A DNA stretch of 64,000 nucleotides from Nostoc spongiaeforme FACHB-130 (GCF_014698475.1 NZ_JACJTB010000023.1:1-64000); one strand, 5' to 3'; counted from the stretch's first letter, positions 56,016 to 64,000 are shown. Notes: generated by a model not told the origin, from the sequence alone. Numbers and translations: made by a program.

Positions 56016-56681
56016 ATGAGTATTACTCCTGAGTCGGTAAGACAAATGCTCAGTTCTCAAGATTTGGGCGATCGCTTGCGTGCTGTCAATCAAATCCGCG
56101 AATTAGAACCCGCAGTGGGTTTAGAACTTGTGCAGATTGCTATAGGTGATAGCAACTCAAGAGTGCGTTACTCAGCTGTGAGTCAGATGGATACACTCGG
56201 TACACAGGATTTGCAATTGTCTTTGGATATTTTACGCGATCGCCTGCACAATGACCCTGAAGCCGATGTGCAAGCCGCCGCCGCCGATTGTTTAGGTGCG
56301 CTTAAATTACACGATGCTTTTGTAGATTTACAGCACCTTTACCACTCGACTAATGAGTGGCTAGTTCAATTCAGCATCATTGCAGCATTAGGCGAATTAG
56401 GTGATCCGCGTTCTTTTGACTTACTGCAAGAAGCCTTGTCATCCGAAAATGAATTAGTCCAAACTGCTGCGATTAGTTCCTTTGGTGATTTAGGTGATAC
56501 CGCCGCAATTCCCTTATTAGCACCATACTCTACTAATCCCGATTGGCAAATGCGCTATAGAGTCGCCCAAGCCTTAGCCAGACTGGGTGGCGCAGAAGCC
56601 AAAGCGATATTAGAAACTATGGTAAATGATGAAGTCGAAGCCGTCGCCACAGAAGCACAGAAATCTTTGCAGACTTTTTAG
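56016..56681 (+). CDS. HEAT-repeat protein, NblB-like
   Basis: The 221-residue protein is a run of about six HEAT/PBS-lyase repeats: LVQIAIGDSNSRVRYSAVSQM, LRDRLHNDPEADVQAAAADCLGAL, ALGELGDPRSFDLLQEAL. This matches the bilin lyase-related NblB group that helps phycobilisome breakdown during nitrogen or sulfur starvation. From memory an nblB gene sits at this place in Anabaena. The sequence alone cannot separate NblB from other HEAT proteins, so no symbol is given. Confidence 0.85.
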   Translation: MSITPESVRQMLSSQDLGDRLRAVNQIRELEPAVGLELVQIAIGDSNSRVRYSAVSQMDTLGTQDLQLSLDILRDRLHNDPEADVQAAAADCLGALKLHDAFVDLQHLYHSTNEWLVQFSIIAALGELGDPRSFDLLQEALSSENELVQTAAISSFGDLGDTAAIPLLAPYSTNPDWQMRYRVAQALARLGGAEAKAILETMVNDEVEAVATEAQKSLQTF

Positions 56682-56771
56682 TGATTCGTTAATTTAGGCG
56701 ATCGCACCATTGTGAGTTGCAGGTGCGATCGCTCTCCCCACCCTAAAAGTCTTAAGATTATTTGTGTCACA

Positions 56772-56972
56772 ATTGACGAAAAGAATATCTATCCTACAAC
56801 CAGGCAAGCACTGATGTGTATGATTATTTGCCAGTATTTGTCCAATTTCTACCGGGAAATTCAGCTATTTCGTTTTAGTGACAAAACTGGCAATGTGTTT
56901 ATTTTGGCAGGTGATGAACTGCAAATCCTGGTATTTCGTGATGGAACTTGGAGATTTGTCAATGAAGCCTAA
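56772..56972 (+). CDS. DUF6888-like protein, copy 1 (start unclear)
   Basis: Residues PTTRQALMCMIICQYLSNFYREIQLFRF and GNVFILAGDELQILVFRDGTWRF fit the DUF6888 pattern as I remember it. The frame is open from a GTG at 56712, but homology with copy 2 (60247-60453) begins only at VTIDEKNIYPTT. There is no ATG before 56814, and that ATG would remove the conserved PTTRQAL. ATT at 56772 or ATC at 56787 may be the start. It overlaps the next gene by 11 bases, so the two are translationally coupled. Confidence 0.65.
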   Translation: MDEKNIYPTTRQALMCMIICQYLSNFYREIQLFRFSDKTGNVFILAGDELQILVFRDGTWRFVNEA

Positions 56973-57192
56973 TTTTGCCCAGATGTCTACAAAAGAATTG
57001 AGAGCTTATGTACTGGCTCATCGAGAAGATATAGAAGCATTGGAAATTTTATTTAGCCGTCGGACTCCTGATTCCCAAGCAATTATCTATCCATCAATGT
57101 TTGCTGAAGATGGTACGCCAATTGAAGAGAATATTCGGATAATTGAGGAAGCGATCGCCAAAATAGTTCAGAGAGAAAATAATCAGGGTTAA
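56962..57192 (+). CDS. DUF6887-like protein, copy 1
   Basis: A 76-residue protein: MKPNFAQMSTKELRAYVLAHREDIEALEILFSRR. The ATG at 56962 lies inside the end of the DUF6888-like gene. The end is rich in Glu and Ile (IEENIRIIEEAIAKIV). The pair DUF6888-DUF6887 recurs in cyanobacteria, which suggests partner proteins. An in-frame extension to 56878 is not needed. Its stop overlaps the stop of the Uma2 gene on the other strand by 4 bases. Confidence 0.8.
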   Translation: MKPNFAQMSTKELRAYVLAHREDIEALEILFSRRTPDSQAIIYPSMFAEDGTPIEENIRIIEEAIAKIVQRENNQG

Positions 57193-57785
57193 CTGATTCT
57201 ATTTAAAAAGGCTGTATATTCATTGATAGCATCATATTGGTCAGCCATTCGTGCATATTTCGCTAATACATCCAAATTTAAATCGGGTAACAAATTACTC
57301 CGATTAGCTTTGATATAGCTGTCACCTTGCAAACAATAAACTGATAATAAACCATCTTCCCAAAACCAAACTTCAGTTACTCCCAAACGTCGATAAATTT
57401 CTAACTTATTAATTCCACCACTTGTAACAGTTACTTCTAAAATTAAGTCGGGAATTGGTTTTTTTGTGCCTAAATTATAAGACTCATCCGGTTCTCGCCG
57501 TGTATTGTCTTCCTTTTTACCTATAGTTGCACTTCCCCGTCCATAAAACCGGATATTCTTCATCCGCATATAGACTTCTAGTAACATCGCCAGAGTTTTT
57601 TTATTATCCTCGTGGTCATCAGACAGGGGTGACATAATTTCGAGAAGACCATCTAAATAACTTAGGCTTGCGTTTGTCCCAGCAAGAGCAACATCAAGCT
57701 GTTCTAATTGTTCCCAACTGACATTGGAAAGAAGAACATAGGAAGTCTCGACATTACTAGGTTGTTCCAAAACAAGGGAAGACAT
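57189..57785 (-). CDS. Uma2 family (PD-(D/E)XK-fold) protein
   Basis: A 198-residue Uma2 protein with the active-site pattern KPIPDLILEVTVTSGGINKLEIYRRLGV: Asp and Glu followed by Lys. Typical family words EVWFWEDGLLSVYCL follow. It is a different subgroup from the Uma2 gene at 19814. It overlaps the DUF6887 gene tail to tail by 4 bases. Function of the family remains unproved. Confidence 0.88.
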   Translation of the reverse strand: MSSLVLEQPSNVETSYVLLSNVSWEQLEQLDVALAGTNASLSYLDGLLEIMSPLSDDHEDNKKTLAMLLEVYMRMKNIRFYGRGSATIGKKEDNTRREPDESYNLGTKKPIPDLILEVTVTSGGINKLEIYRRLGVTEVWFWEDGLLSVYCLQGDSYIKANRSNLLPDLNLDVLAKYARMADQYDAINEYTAFLNRIS

Positions 57786-57960
57786 AAGCTAGAGTATAGA
57801 GTTGCTTGTTTCTATAATAAAATCTAATATTAATCTTCAATAGAACGGTGTTGAACATAGGCAGTGTTGACTAAACATAGTCATTGTTTCTGTTGCTATT
57901 GTTCAACTCTTTACACTGCTTTGGTGAAACCATCTTTACTTTAGCGTAGGTCAATCATAG

Positions 57961-60057
57961 CTAAGGTAGCCGCCAAATTTTTATGCTGTTATCCATACTA
58001 CCACGGGCGAGAGTTTTACCATCTTGACTGATGGCAACAGAACTAAACCCGTCGGAAGAAGATGAGAGAGTGCGGATTTCTCTTCCTATTGCGAGGTTCC
58101 AAATTTTGATAGTTTGGTCTCCACTAGCACTGGCAAGTGTTTTGCCATCTGGGCTGATGGCAATGGAACTAACAGATCCTAAATGACCTATAAGGGTGCG
58201 GATTAGCTGTCCTGTTGCAAGATTCCAAACTTTGATGCTTCTGTCAGCACTAGCACTGACAAGGGTTTTGCCATCTGGACTGATGGTAACAGAATTAACT
58301 CCGTCGGAATGTCCTTCGAGAGTGCGGATTAGCTGTCCTGTTGCAAGATTCCAAACTTTGATACTTCTGTCAGCACTAGCACTGACAAGGGTGTTACCAT
58401 CTGGGCTAATGGTAACAGAATTAACCCCGTCGGAATGCCCTTCGAGAGTGCGGATTTCTTTCCCTGTTTCAGGATTCCACAATGTGATGCCAGAGTTTTT
58501 GTTACGACTAGCACTGACGAGAGTTTTACCATCTGGGCTGATGGCAATAGAATTCACTGAGTCGGAATGCCCTTCGAGAGTGCGAATTTCCTTTCCTGTC
58601 GCAAGATTCCAAACTTTGATAGTGTTATCACGACTAGCACTAACAAGAGTTTTACGATCTGGGCTGATGGCAATAGAACTAACCGACTTGGAATGCCCTA
58701 CCAGAGTGCGGATTTCCTTTCCTGTCGCAAGATTCCAAACTTTGATGGTGTTGTCACGACTAGCACTAACAAGGGTTTTACCATCTGAACTAAAGACGAC
58801 GGAACGAACTGACTTCACATGACCTGTGAGAGTTCCTGTTAGGAACATTTCGCTGGTTTTACCAGTTAATTCAAGAGCAATTACAGATATTGGATTAGTC
58901 GGAAACAAGCGATAACGGACATAAGCATATATTTGAAGTCCCACTAGGGTAATAACAGCACCCAGCAGTAATTGTATTGCTAACTTAGTATTTTTAGCTG
59001 GCTGTGGTGATACTTTGGAATTACCTGATAGCTCTTCTGAGATTTCTGGTATGGGTGCTTGAGTTTTAGAATCTGCTATGGCAGGTGGCTGTAACGTTGG
59101 GAGTGAATTTACTGGTAGTTGTGTTGCTGGAAAGTCTGCAAAGTCTGGCTGGATTTTGGTTATAGAAGGCTTTGGTGGTGGATTTAAATCTTTTAATAAG
59201 TCCTCCACTGACTCATAACGCTGATGAGATTCTTCTTGCAATAACTTATCTAGAATCCGTCCAAATTCTTGACTCACACTTTGCCGCAAATGATCTCTCC
59301 AACTAAAAACCCAACCATAACCTTGTCGTTTCCATAATTCCCAAGGATGAATTCCACTCAACAAATGAAAGCAGGTTGCACCAACACTATACAAATCACT
59401 GGCTGGATGAGCTTCACCACCCTGCATTTGTTCCATTGGTGCATAACCAAAAGAACCAATTTGAGTTCCGCCTTGCGTTATGGTTGTTGCGGTCAATTGC
59501 TTTGATGCACCAAAGTCAATGAGTACTAACTTGCCGTTATTGTGACGAATAATATTCTCTGGTTTAACATCGCGGTGAATAACTTTTTGGTGATGAACTG
59601 TCTTGAGAATATCTAGCAAATCTAGCAGGACTTCTCTAACTTTTTCTTCTGTGAAATGTCCTAGTTGTTGTAATTCTTTTAATAAATTCTGTCCTTCAAT
59701 AAACTCCTGTACTAAGTAAAGGCGTTTATCTTCATTAAAATACGCTAACAGTGTGGGAATTTGCGGATGTTTACCTAACTGTTGTAGTCGTTTTGCTTCT
59801 TGTTCAAAGAGTTCTGTCGCTTTTTTCAGTGCGCCTGTTCCCTGGACTTGCGGTGCAAATTGCTTGATGACGCAACGCTCATTGAGCTTGTCGATATCTT
59901 CTGCTAGATACGTTTTACCAAATCCTCCGCCACCTATTGATTGAATTGGACGATAGCGGTTTCTTAATGCGATTAATGGGCTACCACAGCTAGAGCAGTG
60001 TATTACGCCTTCGGAATTGGGTGGGTTGTGGCAAGCTGGATCTAGGCAGCAGGTCAT
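57961..60057 (-). CDS. Ser/Thr protein kinase with zinc ribbon and seven WD40 repeats
   Basis: Residues 1-30 are a zinc ribbon (CCLDPACHNPP; HCSSCGSPL). The kinase domain fills ~35-300 (IGGGGFGKTYLAED; VIHRDVKPENI; LIDFGASK). A Pro-rich linker and a membrane helix near 358-380 (LLLGAVITLVGLQIYAY) follow. Residues ~403-698 are seven WD40 repeats, enough for one closed propeller on the other side of the membrane. Repeats 4 and 5 are nearly identical, also at DNA level. All catalytic residues are present. Targets unknown. Confidence 0.93.
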   Translation of the reverse strand: MTCCLDPACHNPPNSEGVIHCSSCGSPLIALRNRYRPIQSIGGGGFGKTYLAEDIDKLNERCVIKQFAPQVQGTGALKKATELFEQEAKRLQQLGKHPQIPTLLAYFNEDKRLYLVQEFIEGQNLLKELQQLGHFTEEKVREVLLDLLDILKTVHHQKVIHRDVKPENIIRHNNGKLVLIDFGASKQLTATTITQGGTQIGSFGYAPMEQMQGGEAHPASDLYSVGATCFHLLSGIHPWELWKRQGYGWVFSWRDHLRQSVSQEFGRILDKLLQEESHQRYESVEDLLKDLNPPPKPSITKIQPDFADFPATQLPVNSLPTLQPPAIADSKTQAPIPEISEELSGNSKVSPQPAKNTKLAIQLLLGAVITLVGLQIYAYVRYRLFPTNPISVIALELTGKTSEMFLTGTLTGHVKSVRSVVFSSDGKTLVSASRDNTIKVWNLATGKEIRTLVGHSKSVSSIAISPDRKTLVSASRDNTIKVWNLATGKEIRTLEGHSDSVNSIAISPDGKTLVSASRNKNSGITLWNPETGKEIRTLEGHSDGVNSVTISPDGNTLVSASADRSIKVWNLATGQLIRTLEGHSDGVNSVTISPDGKTLVSASADRSIKVWNLATGQLIRTLIGHLGSVSSIAISPDGKTLASASGDQTIKIWNLAIGREIRTLSSSSDGFSSVAISQDGKTLARGSMDNSIKIWRLP

Positions 60058-60246
60058 AACTGTGCATCTATCGGGAGGTATAGTTATTATCGCTTAAGCA
60101 TGGCCTCATCTGAGTAGTTACCGCAAAATAATTAATAAATGGATGTCAAAATGGTTAAGTCAAGTCAATATTATGCTTGTTAAATGTTGGTTCATGCTGT
60201 TGCTTCATTAAACGCACTAGCGAGACTTATGATTACTTAGGTCACA

Positions 60247-60453
60247 ATTGAGAAACAGACAATAAATCCCACAAACGAGCAAGCGCAAGCCTGTGTACGT
60301 GTCTGCCAAATTTTATCAAACACCTACAAAGACATTCACCTCTTTCGTTTTGATGTCTTAACTAGAGAAATATATATTCTGGCAGGCGAGAATATTCAAA
60401 TCATCGTACCCTCTAGTGGATTTTGCAGGTTTTTAAGTGAAACCGAACTTTGA
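60247..60453 (+). CDS. DUF6888-like protein, copy 2 (no ATG)
   Basis: In-frame translation from ATT at 60247 gives NPTNEQAQACVRVCQILSN, then YKDIHLFRFDVLTREIYILAG and ENIQIIVPSSGFCRFLSETEL. It is a paralogue of copy 1. A TAG ends at 60240, so no upstream start exists, and no ATG, GTG or TTG is available before the conserved part. ATT (60247) or ATA (60262) would have to serve, or the gene is dead. The frame is otherwise intact to its TGA. Confidence 0.55.
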   Translation: MEKQTINPTNEQAQACVRVCQILSNTYKDIHLFRFDVLTREIYILAGENIQIIVPSSGFCRFLSETEL

Positions 60454-60458
60454 AGCAA

Positions 60459-60617
60459 GGGAGCATCCACTTTTGGAAGAAACACCGGGCGATTGGAAAT
60501 CGCGGCTACACAAACCAAGTCCGCCTAAGCGGACTATCTCAAAACCCGCGCAGGCGGGTTTAGTTTGTATAGCCCCAGACTTCAGTCTGAGGGCTATTTG
60601 CCGAAAGTGAATGCACC
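60459..60617. mobile_element. 159-bp MITE-like element inserted in the DUF6887 gene, with 9-bp target duplication
   Basis: Flanked by TTGAAGCAA at 60450-60458 and 60618-60626. The ends are imperfect inverted repeats: GGGAGCATCCACTTTTGG at the left and the complement GGTGCATTCACTTTCGG at the right. Inside are two nested stems, AAGTCCGCC/GGCGG-like and AGACT/AGTCT with GTTTGTATAGCCCC. There is no coding sequence. A core fragment occurs at 40384-40440. Confidence 0.85.
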
Positions 60618-60853
60618 TTGAAGCAATGACTAACAAAGAACTGACAGCTTATGTACTTACACACAGGGATGATGATGAAGCTATTCGGATCTTATTTAGT
60701 CGCCGTAACCCTCCAGACTCGGAAGCGACATGGTACGGGCCAATGTTTGCTGAAGATGGTACGCCAATTGAAGAGAATATTCGGATAGCGGAAGAAGCAA
60801 TTAGACAACGTATTGAACAAGCAGAGAAAAGAAAACAAGATTCTCAAAGTTAG
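60611..60853 (+). CDS. DUF6887-like protein, copy 2 (start displaced by insertion)
   Basis: The 80-residue frame now starts at an ATG inside the right end of the inserted element (ATGCACCTTGAAGCA). The old start was GTG at 60437 (VKPNFEAMTNKELTAYVL), which matches MKPNFAQMSTKELRAYVL of copy 1 when the insert is removed. The body is intact (RDDDEAIRILFSRRNPPDSEA; EENIRIAEEAIRQRI). Whether it is translated is uncertain, since the old ribosome binding site and coupling are gone. Confidence 0.7.
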   Translation: MHLEAMTNKELTAYVLTHRDDDEAIRILFSRRNPPDSEATWYGPMFAEDGTPIEENIRIAEEAIRQRIEQAEKRKQDSQS

Positions 60854-60854
60854 G

Positions 60855-61373
60855 TTATCCGCCAAATACTTGCGGCCAAGTTGTCACAATAAAAACGGCG
60901 ACTGCGGCTATTGCTAACAAACCTTGAATCAAATTTCCGACTAATGTACCGACGACAATTCCAATACCTGCTTTCACTGCTGGCCATAATTCTCGGCGGT
61001 AAATAAATTCACCGACAATTGCACCTAATAGTGGCCCCAGTAACATTCCGAGTAACGGCCCGCCAAAGGGTAAAGCTGGTAAGAATCCCAAAATTCCTAA
61101 TACTAACCCTACAACTGCGCCAATTTGTCCCCATTTACTAGCACCTGCTTGTTTTGCGCCGATATAACTGGCTAAAAAATCAACGCCTACACTTAATAGC
61201 AAAACAACGACTGTAACTATTAACGGTATCTTAATCGCTGCAAAAGAACCGCTAACAATTCCCCAAATAATAATGGCAGTTAAAATTAAGCTGCTACCAG
61301 GAATTGCTGGCACTACAGCACCAATAATTCCCACAACCATTAAGGCAATTAGTAACCAATAAATAATTTGCAT
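60855..61373 (-). CDS. DUF456 family membrane protein
   Basis: A 172-residue, highly hydrophobic protein with about four helices (LIALMVVGIIGAVVPAIPGSS; LLGMLLGPLLGAIVGEFIY). It has the DUF456 pattern with glycine-rich helices. Function unknown. It ends 2 bp from the DUF6887 stop in convergent orientation and lies 13 bp after the complex-C assembly gene on the same strand, so the two are probably co-transcribed. Confidence 0.85.
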   Translation of the reverse strand: MQIIYWLLIALMVVGIIGAVVPAIPGSSLILTAIIIWGIVSGSFAAIKIPLIVTVVVLLLSVGVDFLASYIGAKQAGASKWGQIGAVVGLVLGILGFLPALPFGGPLLGMLLGPLLGAIVGEFIYRRELWPAVKAGIGIVVGTLVGNLIQGLLAIAAVAVFIVTTWPQVFGG

Positions 61374-61386
61374 AAGTAGTTTTTAA

Positions 61387-62046
61387 TTATGAAGCATCAA
61401 CGCTGATTTGTTGGAGAGTTACGGCTAATTTATCAGCAATGCCAGCAATCCAATTTTCATCTTGTTTGGTGTAACTTCTGGGTGCATTGGCTCCTAAAAT
61501 CATCGCACCTTGATTGCTAATTGGTTGACAAATTACTCCTTGAGTATTTTCAGGTAAGTAATCAAATTCTATTCTGCCAGGGTAGAGGTTTAATGCTACT
61601 AAATAAACTGGCTGTTGTTTTTCGATAACCCGGTTAAAAATTGGCCCTGGTACGACTTCTGATTTAGAACCCAGAATACCGCGACGTAACAAAACTTTGC
61701 CTTGATATACAACTACCAGCGATCGCGTGACGGTATTCGTTAATATCAAGTGAGATGCCCAGGCTAGTTCTGTTTTCACGGCTTCTGGTAAGTCTTCTGA
61801 CAGGATAAAACCTTCTTCCCCAATCAGTTCCACAACTTCAGGCGATCGCGGCTGTACTTGCTGCCAAATTAACCCTGTTAAAATTAACACAGCACTCAAA
61901 ATTACTCCCAACACATCGCCACGGGATTGGGATTCTGTGAGTTCTGGTGTTAATACACGGTTAATCAGCAAAAGTATAGCGCCTAACCCACCAACAACTA
62001 GGGGTAAACGGCGCAGAACTCGATTGGGATCATCAGGTTTAGTCAT
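61387..62046 (-). CDS. Cofactor assembly of complex C subunit B (CCB-like)
   Basis: The 219-residue protein from the ATG at 62046 (MTKPDDPNRVLRRLPLVVGG) has two N-terminal helices (LVVGGLGAILLLI; VLGVILSAVLILTGLIW) and a GAF-like C-terminal part (VICQPISNQGAMILGANAPRSYTKQDENWIAGIADKLA). It resembles CCB2/CCB4, which help attach heme c' to cytochrome b6. The reading frame runs 20 residues further into an AGTGCTGAGT repeat, which is not protein-like. A DUF456 gene follows. Confidence 0.8.
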   Translation of the reverse strand: MTKPDDPNRVLRRLPLVVGGLGAILLLINRVLTPELTESQSRGDVLGVILSAVLILTGLIWQQVQPRSPEVVELIGEEGFILSEDLPEAVKTELAWASHLILTNTVTRSLVVVYQGKVLLRRGILGSKSEVVPGPIFNRVIEKQQPVYLVALNLYPGRIEFDYLPENTQGVICQPISNQGAMILGANAPRSYTKQDENWIAGIADKLAVTLQQISVDAS

Positions 62047-62168
62047 CTTAAGTGCTGAGTGCTGAGTCACCGAAGTTTGCTCAACGCGGGGAACCCGCGC
62101 ACGCAACTTCTCGCTGAGTGCTGAGTAATGAACGATAAGATTTCATACTTCACACTTCATACTTTCCT

Positions 62169-62906
62169 TTACTCTTCTCCAGGTTCGATTATGCGTTGAA
62201 ACAGATAGCCTGTACCGCGTGCAGTCAGGATTAATTCTGGGTTACTGGGATCATCTTCTAATTTTGCCCGTAACCGAGAGATATGCACATCTACCACCCG
62301 CGTATCTACATGGCGTTCTGGTGTGTAGCCCCAAACTTCTTGCAAAATTTCAGAACGAGAAAAAGCTTCGCCAGAACGACTGACTAGCAATTCTAGTAAG
62401 CTGAATTCCATTCCTGTCAAGCGAATACGTTCATCGCCTTTGTAGACTTGCCGTTTGTTGGTATCGATTTTGATATTCCCTACGTGAATTACTCCAGAAC
62501 TGGGAATTCCCGACGCACCTGTTTTATCGACACGGCGCAAGACTGAGCGAATCCGCGCTTCTAGTTCTTTGGGAGAGAATGGTTTAACTACGTAGTCATC
62601 AGCACCTAATTCTAAACCCGTGATGCGATCGGCAACGTCCCCCAAGGCTGTTAGCATAATAATAGGGACATCTGATTCCTTACGTAATTCTTGACACACG
62701 CCGTAGCCATCGAGCTTTGGCATCATCACATCCAACACTACTAAATCAGGATCAGATTTGCGAAAAGTGTCCAACGCTTCTTCACCGTCGCCAGCCGTCA
62801 CCACATCGTAGCCAATCATCGAAAGGCGCGTTTCTAAAATCCGGCGAATGCTGGCTTCATCGTCTACCACCAGAATTTTTTCTTTATGACTTTCCAAGTT
62901 TCTCAA
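62169..62906 (-). CDS. rpaB: Response regulator RpaB (Ycf27), OmpR type
   Basis: RpaB is the essential cyanobacterial regulator, phosphorylated by Hik33/NblS, that controls high-light genes and photosystem I genes. The 245-residue protein has a receiver (VVDDEASIRRILETRLSMIG; Asp near 56 in LVVLDVMMPKLDG; lysine in VVKPF) and a winged-helix output (FSLLELLVSRSGEAFSRSEILQEVWGYTPERHVDTRVVDVHISRLRAKL). It is divergent from radA with ~165 bp between starts. No kinase is adjacent. Confidence 0.95.
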   Translation of the reverse strand: MRNLESHKEKILVVDDEASIRRILETRLSMIGYDVVTAGDGEEALDTFRKSDPDLVVLDVMMPKLDGYGVCQELRKESDVPIIMLTALGDVADRITGLELGADDYVVKPFSPKELEARIRSVLRRVDKTGASGIPSSGVIHVGNIKIDTNKRQVYKGDERIRLTGMEFSLLELLVSRSGEAFSRSEILQEVWGYTPERHVDTRVVDVHISRLRAKLEDDPSNPELILTARGTGYLFQRIIEPGEE

Positions 62907-63073
62907 CGCTCCTTAACTAAAATTTTTCATGATTAATTTTTAATACCATAATATTAAGATATCATTCCCACAATTGATTTGAAAAATGCGGTAGAACCTA
63001 CTTTTCTTTGACTTTAGATTTTTGTAAGAATTAAGAAAAAATTAAGAATAATTAACTTAATTAAGATTTAAGA

Positions 63074-64000
63074 ATGCCTAAGCCTAAAACCTTTTACATT
63101 TGTAACGAATGTGGTGCAGAATCTCCCCAATGGTTTGGTAGATGTCCTAATTGCGGAACCTACAATTCTTTAGAAGAACAAATTGCGATTCAATCTTCTG
63201 TGGATGTACCCACAAGAGGCGGAGTCGGCAGTTGGCATAAAGAGCAAAATAATGGTAAATCTAATGCTAAACCAGCAAAACCACGAGCTTCGCTGACTTT
63301 TGACCAAATTAGCGATCGCCAAGTCACTCGCTGGGAATCTGGCTATGGAGAATTAGATCGAGTCTTGGGTGGCGGCGTTGTTCCCGGTTCAATGGTATTA
63401 ATCGGTGGTGATCCGGGAATTGGGAAATCGACATTATTGTTGCAAGTATCCAACCAACTGGCGCAGAGATACCGTATTCTCTACGTTTCTGGGGAAGAAT
63501 CAGGACAACAAGTCAAATTGCGGGCTTTGCGTTTAGGTGTGTCTAAACCGATGAATGTAGTTGGGAATGGTAATGGTAAACAAGCTGAATCTGAGGAGGA
63601 TACAGAAGAAGCAGAAACATCGGCGACTCCAGAAGTAGTAGAAGCAGAAAACCCTGAAGGGATAAGTGCAGACTTGTATGTTTTACCAGAAACTGATTTA
63701 GAAGAAATTCTGCGTGAAATAGATTCCCTCAGACCGAATGTCGCAATTATCGATAGTATTCAAACAGTGTTTTTTCCGGCGTTGACATCTGCGCCCGGTT
63801 CAGTAGCCCAGGTGCGGGAATGTACCGCCGCTTTAATGAAAGTGGCGAAACATGAAGATATTACGATGTTAATTGTGGGACACGTCACCAAAGAAGGTGC
63901 GATCGCCGGGCCGAAAGTTTTAGAACACTTAGTAGATACAGTGTTGTACTTTGAAGGCGATCGCTTTGCCTCCCACCGCTTATTAAGAACCGTGAAAAAC
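63074..64000 (+). CDS. radA: DNA repair protein RadA (partial)
   Basis: The window holds the first 309 residues; the end is cut off. The N-terminal zinc finger is CNECGAESPQWFGRCPNCG. The RecA-like core has Walker A GGDPGIGKST near residue 114, and YVSGEES of the family. An insert of about 35 acidic residues (SEEDTEEAETSATPEV) splits the part before LYVLPETDLEEIL. This insert is long compared with E. coli RadA. RadA speeds branch migration in recombinational repair. Confidence 0.95.
   Translation, partial: MPKPKTFYICNECGAESPQWFGRCPNCGTYNSLEEQIAIQSSVDVPTRGGVGSWHKEQNNGKSNAKPAKPRASLTFDQISDRQVTRWESGYGELDRVLGGGVVPGSMVLIGGDPGIGKSTLLLQVSNQLAQRYRILYVSGEESGQQVKLRALRLGVSKPMNVVGNGNGKQAESEEDTEEAETSATPEVVEAENPEGISADLYVLPETDLEEILREIDSLRPNVAIIDSIQTVFFPALTSAPGSVAQVRECTAALMKVAKHEDITMLIVGHVTKEGAIAGPKVLEHLVDTVLYFEGDRFASHRLLRTVKN

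Noticed and set aside
58196-58822. 208-residue frame opposite the WD40 repeats
   Set aside because: An antisense shadow of the nearly identical WD40 units.

Overview
The window reads as chromosomal DNA of a filamentous, heterocyst-forming-type cyanobacterium (Nostocales: Nostoc/Anabaena/Tolypothrix-like). The reasons are the frequent HIP1 octamer GCGATCGC inside and between genes, many short tandem heptanucleotide-type repeats (CCCCACT-, GTCATTG-, AGTGCTG-like), and cyanobacterial signature proteins: RpaB, an NblB-like HEAT protein, DUF760, DUF1517, DUF4058, a complex-C cofactor assembly protein, REC-fronted histidine kinases, and EF-Ts and S2 of cyanobacterial type. From memory, the order dps - carB - group 2 sigma factor - DUF760 - NUDIX - CBS - NblB-like HEAT matches a stretch of Anabaena PCC 7120. 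No rRNA, tRNA, CRISPR array, prophage or intact transposase gene was found.

Layout. 0.2-6 kb: recG, a coiled-coil protein and the rpsB-tsf translation operon, all on the minus strand. 6-11 kb: FkbM methyltransferase, a lipoprotein with a DUF1517 partner, and a long pentapeptide-repeat protein. 11-20 kb: tyrA, a TPM-domain membrane protein, precorrin-8X methylmutase, dapB, a membrane-anchored Ser/Thr kinase and argS. 20-25 kb: Uma2 protein, a stand-alone peptidoglycan-binding domain protein and an 838-residue protein with four tandem WWW-ending repeats. 25-31 kb: five two-component genes (three response regulators and two REC-histidine kinases without sensor domains). 31-37 kb: lipid-A-disaccharide-synthase-like protein divergent from an Omp85 protein, SnoaL-like protein, VapBC-type toxin-antitoxin pair, and a cell-wall amidase. 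37-44 kb: dnaG, a decayed PIN toxin fragment and a phnDCE-type transporter. 44-57 kb: DUF433 antitoxin-like protein, [2Fe-2S] protein, His-type Dps, carB, sigma factor, DUF760, NUDIX, DUF4058, CBS and HEAT proteins. 57-61 kb: two paralogous DUF6888/DUF6887 pairs flanking a Uma2 gene and a WD40-kinase. 61-64 kb: DUF456, complex-C assembly protein, rpaB and the start of radA.

Most single genes are ordinary. The most unusual content is small non-autonomous repeat elements caught in the act. A 159-bp element sits in the start of a DUF6887 gene between 9-bp target duplications, and the intact paralogue 3.5 kb away gives the pre-insertion state. A ~112-bp element has inserted, inverted, into another copy of itself between 14-bp duplications. 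Heptanucleotide repeats have also expanded in frame into carB and form the C-terminus of a NUDIX gene. The best candidates for undescribed protein function are the 838-residue WWW-repeat membrane protein and the DUF6888/6887 pairs, both of which lack an ATG at the expected start of the first gene.
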